From contig JAJDWH010000046.1 of NCBI GenBank assembly GCA_022825705.1, positions 1 to 49,074 on the forward strand: DNA of 49,074 nt. Reading direction: 5' to 3'. The stretch is from Alphaproteobacteria bacterium (GTDB lineage Bacteria; Pseudomonadota; Alphaproteobacteria; TMED109). The translations under genes and the position numbers were made by a program. Of this stretch, positions 44,766-49,074 are shown piece after piece. The notes beneath the pieces were generated by a model, which saw only the letters and a program-made list of their open reading frames with translations, was not told where the DNA came from and did not search any database. Numbering within the stretch: position 1 is the first letter of the stretch; the number at the start of each line of letters is the position of its first letter.

Positions 44766-46163
44766 TCAGAAGACCCGTACCAGGCTGAGTTCGCCACCGG
44801 TACGCTCGTAATCGTAGAGCTGTGCATTGGTGTCGCGCACTTCGTGTACCACCGACAGGCGCGGGCTGAAGCCCTGCCAGGCGAAGGCCCGGTTGTGGAC
44901 AGAGAGGCGGAAAGAACGGGTCCGGTCCTCGCGCGGCTCCCCCCCGGTGGTGTGCGGGAACCAGTCGCCCTCGTAGTCCGTCCAGCGCACCTCGCCGCTT
45001 CCGCCCACGGTGAACCCCCGGGGCAGCGCCACCGTCAATCCCAGCCGAAGCCATTTCCGCTCGTGGCGCCACCGTTCCAGCTCCGGGCGCTCCTGCCCCC
45101 AGCCCATGGCGGCATCTGCCCGGAACGTCGAACTTACGACCCAGGCGCTCCCCAACGTGAGATCCGCGACCGGGCCATCGAGGTGAGTCTGCGTACGGTA
45201 GCCTCGATCGTGATACGATGCCCATGCGTTCGCCGTGACCCGGCGGGTGATCCTGCGTCCGGCCTCGAGCCGGGCACCGAGCGCATCGTACAGCTGATCG
45301 CCCGCGGTCCAGCGCCGTTGCGCGCTGGCCAGCAAGCTCGCCTCGGCGTTCGCGCCAATGAGCCAGCGCGGACCTCCGTGCACCGATACGAACGTCTGGT
45401 CGAAGGTGCTCCCCGCGTAATCGCGCCGGGAGACGTCGGCGCCGGCCCGCAGGCGGCGGCGGTCACCCCATGGGTACTGGTACTCGCCGCTCAGCCACGC
45501 GGAAAGACCGACGCCCGAGGTCGACAGCTCCTCCGCATCGCGCACGAACGGCAGGCCGGAGATGTAGATGATGCGCTCTTCCGATGTGGCGCCGATGTTG
45601 GTATCGGGCGCCAGGGCGAAGCCCCCGCGCACGGTCCAGCGCCGGCGGGCCCGAATCTCCGCGAGGAAGCTCCGGACGTTGGCCACGACCGGAGCAGGCG
45701 GATTGCCGGCGAGCACGCGCTCGAACTGCTCGCGCGACAGGTCGTCCTCCCCCTTCAGGAAGAACGCCCGGGCCAGCTCCAGGCGTACGCGCACCAGTTC
45801 CGGGCGGTTGATCAGCATGAAGCGGAACGCCGCGATCGCCTCTTCCAGCAGGGCCTCGCGGGTGTCGTCCGCCACCCCTGGCTGCCGCGAAAGCTCGATT
45901 GTCGCAAGGCCGATGAGAAAGACGACGTCCGCATCCACCTCCGGGCCCTGCGCAAGGGACCGCAGCAAATCGAGCGCCTCGGCAAGCCGGCCTTCCCGCA
46001 GCAGGGCCTGGGCTTCCTCGGTAGCGGCGCCGGCATCCGAAACCCCCTGCGCGGGTGCCGCGACAGTAGCGTCGCCCCCCTCCTGCCCGAAGGCGCCGAG
46101 CGGGGCCGTCAGCACGACGGCGACAGCGGCGAGCATTGCGTATCGCACGGCGTTCATGACCAT
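44766..46163 (-). CDS. Slam-family outer-membrane protein (surface lipoprotein assembly modifier, DUF560)
   Basis: Predicted 465 residues. Slam proteins move certain lipoproteins, such as TbpB, from the periplasmic to the outer face of the outer membrane. After a signal peptide ending GAFGQ come tetratricopeptide-like helices at about 45-170 (AQALLREGRLAEALDLLRSL and VRVRLELARAFFLKGEDDLS). Residues about 175-465 are a beta-barrel starting WTVRGGFALAPDTNIGATS and ending NRAFAWQGFSPRLSVVHEVR, NAQLYDYERT, and a terminal Phe, all typical of Slam. Starts: ATG at 46163 or the second ATG at 46157. Its likely client is the metzincin/barrel lipoprotein at 8817-10244, although the two genes are far apart. 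Confidence 0.9.
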   Translation of the reverse strand: MVMNAVRYAMLAAVAVVLTAPLGAFGQEGGDATVAAPAQGVSDAGAATEEAQALLREGRLAEALDLLRSLAQGPEVDADVVFLIGLATIELSRQPGVADDTREALLEEAIAAFRFMLINRPELVRVRLELARAFFLKGEDDLSREQFERVLAGNPPAPVVANVRSFLAEIRARRRWTVRGGFALAPDTNIGATSEERIIYISGLPFVRDAEELSTSGVGLSAWLSGEYQYPWGDRRRLRAGADVSRRDYAGSTFDQTFVSVHGGPRWLIGANAEASLLASAQRRWTAGDQLYDALGARLEAGRRITRRVTANAWASYHDRGYRTQTHLDGPVADLTLGSAWVVSSTFRADAAMGWGQERPELERWRHERKWLRLGLTVALPRGFTVGGSGEVRWTDYEGDWFPHTTGGEPREDRTRSFRLSVHNRAFAWQGFSPRLSVVHEVRDTNAQLYDYERTGGELSLVRVF

Positions 46164-47263
46164 GGCTTCGGATCCATCGTGAAGTCCCGCTCAGGAAGAA
46201 GATGCGAGCAGCGCTGGACCGGGACCGCCATCGCCGTCTGAACTGCCGATCCGAGAAACGGGTACCGGAACAAGCCGCCAGTTGCGGTCAAATGGACCTC
46301 ATTCCGCTGCCATAACGCCACGCGCGAAACGGGCAGTGCAAGCCGTTCTTAGAACCGGGAACCGGTCTTGCCGTACGCCCGCCAACCGCTCCGCCGGAAA
46401 TCCGGGAGTGTCGCGGTTGAGCAATTCGCGGGCACCCGGACCCTCAGCATACCAGCCGAGCCGGTCGGTTGCCGCCGCCGTCTCACGACTCTCATACGTA
46501 TGGCAACAGCCTCCCGGGTCTGCCGGGGACCGGGCATGACCGTAAAACGGTGGCCACCGTCTCCTGTCCTCAAACCGAGGGCGGATTCGATAGTGGAGAT
46601 AAGCTTCCAGCAGCGGCGACATAGTAGCCGGCCAATCTTCGGAAAATGTGATGTTCGCGCGTCCGAAATTGGCGCGTATCCATAGACCGATGTCTTTTTC
46701 GTGTCCCTTGAAGCGGGTTGAACTCGGCCCTATGGGTCCAAATGTCCTTCTCGAAGGCGCTTCCTGCGCGCCCGGTACCATATTGTTGATTGTTGGCTGG
46801 TGAATCTCGGCGAGTAACCCGTTTGCCCGACCCGAAACCGTTTCTGGCCCTGAAAAACGCGTATACGGCGCATTCGCCGTCGCTCGCTTGGAGGCCGCCA
46901 CCTCCGTGTGGTGTTCCGGTGAGCACCCCACGGTGACCTGGGCCCAATCATGAGCTTGAACGAAGCTTGGAAATCTCTGAAAGTCGTGCAGGGCGGAGTC
47001 TAATGTCAATCGCACCAAGCTGTGGCTCTCGTTTCACGGCAATGATATGTCACGGTCTGTACAACAACGGCACTGATCTGTCCCCTGCTGCTGTAGTCCG
47101 CTTGCATGGGCCTGGCGCATAGCGTGGAGCCACCGGTCACGCCCGATTCGGCGACGGAAGGCACGAATGATTTCACGGAGGCTGCTTCGTCACCGAACCC
47201 GGCGACATCCGTCAAGGGGTGCCGAGGCTTCGCTTTCGGTCCCGGTCCCGTGTCGGTGGGCGG
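46164..47263. other. Stretch with an unassigned open frame
   Basis: About 1.1 kb of lower GC than its surroundings. A minus-strand frame (46299-47018, 239 codons) stays open but reads like no family, and another minus-strand frame ends NCSTATLPDFRRSGWRAYGK. These may be pieces of a decayed, transferred gene. The Slam promoter is expected in the part next to 46163. Confidence 0.3.
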
Positions 47264-47809
47264 TCAGGTTGAGCAGGTCCTTACGAGGTCGCGAAGGCTG
47301 ACGGGAATCGAAGGTTCGAGGAGTCGTCGATTGTGCCGGAATTCCAGAGCGGCGTTGTACATGGCTGCAAGTCGGTCGTCGCCGGCCACGGGGAACTCAC
47401 CCCGATACTCCTTGAACCAGATCGCGACTTCGGACCAGCGCCACAGCCGGTGTCGACTGCGGGGATCGGTGACTGGTTTCGGAAAGTTTCCAGGGCCGCG
47501 CGCTCCCTTGACGAGAAGGCGAACGCTTTCGCGTGTCCGGCCGACGCGGGCCGCAATATCCGCCATGGAAGCTAGCCCAGCGTCCGCGATACGGATGACC
47601 TCGACGCCCTCCAGCGTCTCCAGATCGTCCACGGCCGACAGGATGGCGTCATCCAGCGCTTCGGCTTCGCGATCGAAATCGACATACTGTACTCCGTCTC
47701 TGGAGCCGGCCGTCGCATCGTCACAACCAGCTTCGAACAGCCGGTCAATCAAGAGCTGGTCCTGAAGGTCGGTACCGTCGACGATCAGGGTGAAGTGAAA
47801 GGTGGACAT
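47264..47809 (-). CDS. Putative DNA-binding protein with HTH-like domain
   Basis: Predicted 181 residues; GAGGAG lies 11 bases upstream of the ATG. The N-terminal 75 residues (STFHFTLIVDGTDLQDQLLI, then LDDAILSAVDDLETLEGVEV) form a small alpha/beta domain. Residues 80-135 resemble a winged-helix/AlpA-like DNA-binding unit: SMADIAARVGRTRESVRLLV, KGARGPGNFPKPV, RLWRWSEVAIWFKEY. I recognise this as a recurring type of small regulator that is often found near integrases, but cannot name a function. It is intact and stands next to the integrase relic. Confidence 0.7.
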   Translation of the reverse strand: MSTFHFTLIVDGTDLQDQLLIDRLFEAGCDDATAGSRDGVQYVDFDREAEALDDAILSAVDDLETLEGVEVIRIADAGLASMADIAARVGRTRESVRLLVKGARGPGNFPKPVTDPRSRHRLWRWSEVAIWFKEYRGEFPVAGDDRLAAMYNAALEFRHNRRLLEPSIPVSLRDLVRTCST

Positions 47810-48287
47810 GTCGCTGCGCTCCTCTTCGTCAGACTTTCCAATGAGGACACCGCGCGATGAAGCGCCTCAAATGCTTGGAATGGATGCCAGGGCTTCGCGA
47901 CGTGGACCAGACCGATGCCCGGCATTCCGAGGTTTCGCCGGCCGCGCCGCATCGGATGACGCCCCAGCCGTGACTGGATCGAGGCGACGTCACGGGCCAA
48001 GCTGCACTTTCGGCCTCTTGCAACGCACCTTCAACCTCATTCTTCGGATGTCGCGACTGAGTCATGTTGACATGATTCAACAAAACGGGATGGATGCCGT
48101 GAATGATCGTCTGGCAACGTGCCGCCCGGGACGGGAGTCGCGGGCGGCGGCTTCAGGGTGAATGTTGTCGCGATATCCGGATTATGTCGAAGAGCGCACG
48201 CCCGGAGGCCCCCCTTTTGCGGGAACGGCGGCCAACCCCCGCGGGTTGTTCGCCGGCCGGAAGTGCAATCGCTGACCAAGTGTTCGT
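47810..48287. other. Stretch without a recognised gene
   Basis: About 480 bases between the putative regulator and the integrase relic. No family recognised in any frame. Confidence 0.35.
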
Positions 48288-49055
48288 CTAGCCATTCACC
48301 GTGAAGTCTTCGACACCCCGCAGTCGATGACGCGACGTTCCGGTGGTACATCGATAGCGAGGACCTGCGGTGCAGACATGCTCCCTCATCGAGTGCGGAA
48401 CGGCACCAGGGTGAGAAGGCCCACCCGGTGCACTACGCCGGGAGCCCACCGCCTCAACTGCGTTGCCTCGCCGAATTTCACAACGCCATCGCACGTGACC
48501 ATAATTCTTGCTAACCGTGTCGGTTCCCGGACCACGCCCCGCTGCCGCCACATCCCCAGAATAGCCGGACCCGATACAGTTGGCTGAAGGCCTGTTCGCT
48601 GAGCCGGGGTGCGTAGCCGCGATCCCGTCGAACCAGCGCCGTACTTCCGTCGTGCCGATGGCGTCGACGCGACGGCCGCCGAACGTGGGCAGTATCCAGC
48701 GCCGCACGATGTGCGCATAGGTTGCCCGTGTCGCGGGCTTCCAGCGTTCGGCACAATCGGCGAGGAACGACGGCGCGAACCTCCGCATGGTCGGAACCGT
48801 CCCCGCCTTCGCCTCGGCGAGCAGTGCGCGGCCGGCTTGGCGCGCGTTCTCGACGCTCAGCGCATCAAGGGCTCCGAGCGTCTTCCTGACGACGGCGCCC
48901 GCGCGCCGGCGGTGCACGATCCATGTCTTGCGTCCGTTCGGGCGCACCCGGAGTCCGAACCCCGGCGCGAGGCTGTCCCACAGGACCGCCTCGCGCCCGT
49001 CCGCAGGCATGAAGGCGCGAGCGCGCGCCGTTGTGATCTTCGTTCTGTCGGCCAT
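48288..49055 (-). pseudogene. Broken tyrosine recombinase (integrase) gene, N-terminal domains only in frame
   Basis: The first about 155 codons are a good integrase N-terminus: an arm-binding domain (MADRTKITTARARAFMPADG, LAPGFGLRVRPNGRKTWIVH) and a core-binding domain (FLADCAERWKPATRATYAHI, RRWILPTFGGRRVDAIGTTE). After GIAATHPGSANR the frame changes character; the expected continuation seems to be in another frame (LGMWRQRGVVREPTRLARI, from about 48540 downward). No R, HxxR or Tyr active-site block is found. Integrases of this type are about 400 residues, so the catalytic domain is frameshifted and mostly lost. The ATG at 49055 is close to the window edge; an attachment site would lie beyond it. 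Confidence 0.75.
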
Positions 49056-49074
49056 GTCCCGACCCTTTCCGTTC

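Noticed and set aside
1..49074. CRISPR array, tRNA or rRNA genes
   Set aside because: No regularly spaced repeats, cloverleaf-like sequence with a CCA end, or conserved rRNA blocks were noticed on either strand.

Overview
This is a high-GC Pseudomonadota fragment. Proteobacterial traits are a TamA/TamB pair, a trb-type conjugation cluster, a Slam (DUF560) outer-membrane protein, KatG and HigBA/ParDE modules. Alphaproteobacteria seems the most likely class, but no rRNA, tRNA or ribosomal protein is visible, so the lineage is inference. Coding density is low for a bacterium. Several genes are visibly broken, which suggests an accessory region or an eroding genome.

Layout. 0.1-1.5 kb: a truncated M19 dipeptidase and a short secreted SRCR-like protein. 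2.3-8.1 kb: two tandem paralogous single-chain two-component proteins (GAF-PAS-HisKA-HATPase-REC-OmpR wHTH). 8.8-13.1 kb: a lipoprotein joining an HExxHxxGxxH metzincin protease to a TbpB-like beta-barrel, a LuxR regulator, and a lipoprotein of unknown role. 13.5-16.6 kb: divergent Baeyer-Villiger monooxygenase and Rieske oxygenase genes, the latter of visibly lower GC. 16.6-19.0 kb: two fragments of a second metzincin/barrel lipoprotein gene, separated by a stretch holding a parDE toxin-antitoxin operon with its own promoter and palindromic operator. 19.7-24.4 kb: KatG with a signal peptide, an MpaB/latex-clearing-type haem oxygenase, and a small unknown protein. 25.7-32.0 kb: tamA-tamB. 32.1-32.7 kb: higBA. 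33.1-43.0 kb: a complete-looking trbBCDEJLFGI operon led by a CopG-type gene and the 3' part of traG. 43.0-44.4 kb: mobile-element debris including an integrase tail. 44.8-46.2 kb: Slam. 47.3-49.1 kb: a putative DNA-binding protein and a broken integrase gene.

How it fits together. Slam proteins move lipoproteins with TbpB-like barrels to the cell surface. This window holds both a Slam homologue and an intact barrel lipoprotein whose extra domain is a zinc protease, plus the relic of a second one. The most interesting reading is therefore a Slam-displayed surface metalloprotease. The trb cluster looks like a remnant integrative conjugative element: the mating-pair genes are in order and translationally coupled, but the coupling protein has lost its ATP-binding half, no relaxase is seen, and the integrase sequences are broken. 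The oxygenases (BVMO, Rieske, MpaB) and KatG suggest oxidative metabolism of hydrophobic or cyclic compounds, but no substrate can be named.
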